From: Bifidobacteriaceae bacterium
GTDB taxonomy: Bacteria > Actinomycetota > Actinomycetes > Actinomycetales > WQXJ01
DNA length: 5,684 nucleotides
NCBI GenBank assembly: GCA_031266115.1
Contig: JAISBQ010000096.1
Span: 1-5,684, forward strand
Reading direction: 5' to 3'
The notes under the pieces: generated by a model
What the model saw: only the letters and a program-made list of their open reading frames with translations
The model's database searches: none
What the model was told of the DNA's origin: nothing
Made by a program: the position numbers and the translations under genes
Shown: one piece after another, positions 5,559-5,684 of the stretch
Layout: the number at the start of each line of letters is the position of its first letter
How positions within the stretch are numbered: the stretch's first letter is position 1

Positions 5559-5684
5559 CCGGTACCCCGGGCCTTCCAGGCTGGTGCCTGGGACCAAAGG
5601 TGGAGCGAGGCACCGGCGACGTGTGCCAGGATGGTGCGAAGCCCTGTCGCGTTCTCTCAGTACCGCACGCACCCGCGTGCGGTT
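5559..5684. other. Non-coding segment with three further hairpins at the right edge
   Basis: No gene with a credible start signal is seen here. Three stems follow one another. CCAGGC (5576-5581)/GCCTGG (5586-5591) has a TGGT loop and can extend to 8 bp by wobble at 5574-5593. GGCAC (5609-5613)/GTGCC (5623-5627) has a 9-base loop. ACCGCACGC (5662-5670)/GCGTGCGGT (5675-5683) is a perfect 9-bp stem with an ACCC loop and ends one base before the window edge. TGC plus CAGGAT (5624-5632) resembles an extended -10 for a gene to the right, without a -35. The segment could be the leader of the next gene, a tandem terminator zone, or a small RNA. Confidence 0.45.
5662..5683. terminator. Perfect 9-bp hairpin at the window edge
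   Basis: ACCGCACGC (5662-5670) and GCGTGCGGT (5675-5683) pair fully around a 4-base ACCC loop. Only one base (T) is visible after it, so a T-tract cannot be judged. It could terminate a short plus-strand transcript, or a minus-strand gene arriving from the right, or be an attenuator stem. Confidence 0.4.

Noticed and set aside
4524..5672. 382-codon open frame on the minus strand opposite otsB and the otsA end
   Set aside because: Same reason: it covers the HAD motifs of otsB in antisense, looks compositionally random and has no start signal.
5621..5684. Possible plus-strand gene start (GTG 5621 or ATG 5631) running off the right edge
   Set aside because: Neither has a ribosome binding site at proper spacing, about 20 codons are too few to judge, and the terminal perfect hairpin argues for non-coding sequence.
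5620..5684. TPP riboswitch on the minus strand, because of GGGTGC followed by CTGAGAG
   Set aside because: The second conserved part of the TPP aptamer (ACCTGATC-like, then the ATGCCGGCGAAGG-like segment) is missing, and the spacing of the stems does not fit.
1..5684. CRISPR arrays, insertion sequences, tRNA/rRNA genes, toxin-antitoxin or phage genes
   Set aside because: I saw no regularly spaced direct repeats, no terminal inverted repeats with a transposase, no tRNA-like cloverleaf and no matching protein motifs.

Overview
The window looks like chromosomal DNA of a high-GC Gram-positive bacterium (Actinomycetota). The evidence is strong G/C preference at third codon positions, GTG starts, GGAGG-type ribosome binding sites, few A/T-rich stretches, and a short winged-helix/excisionase-type DNA-binding protein of a kind common in actinobacteria. 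I cannot assign a genus. No transposase, integrase, CRISPR array, tRNA or rRNA was seen, and base use is even across the genes, so nothing suggests recent transfer.

Layout. (1) Positions 1-98, minus strand: the first 32 codons of a small helix-turn-helix protein that runs off the left edge. (2) Positions 99-243: a divergent intergenic region with a dyad-rich stretch and a plausible promoter for the next genes. (3) Positions 244-2356, plus strand: a two-gene potassium uptake unit, a KtrB/TrkH-type membrane subunit followed by a single-RCK KtrA/TrkA-type cytosolic gating subunit. (4) Positions 2384-3139, minus strand: an unrecognised single-pass membrane protein, convergent with ktrA. (5) Positions 3140-3345: a divergent intergenic region. 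(6) Positions 3346-5525, plus strand: otsA and otsB, overlapping by 4 bases, which make trehalose from UDP/ADP/GDP-glucose and glucose-6-phosphate. (7) Positions 5526-5684: a strong hairpin directly after otsB, then non-coding sequence with three more hairpins, the last cut by the window edge.

The two recognisable operons fit a common theme. Potassium uptake is the fast response to rising external osmolarity, and trehalose synthesis is the slower replacement of ions by a compatible solute. The unknown membrane protein between them, with an acidic cytoplasmic tail and an extracytoplasmic C-terminal domain, is the least explained part of the window. I found no convincing undescribed multi-gene system. 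The best candidates for a second look are that protein and the hairpin-rich segment after otsB.
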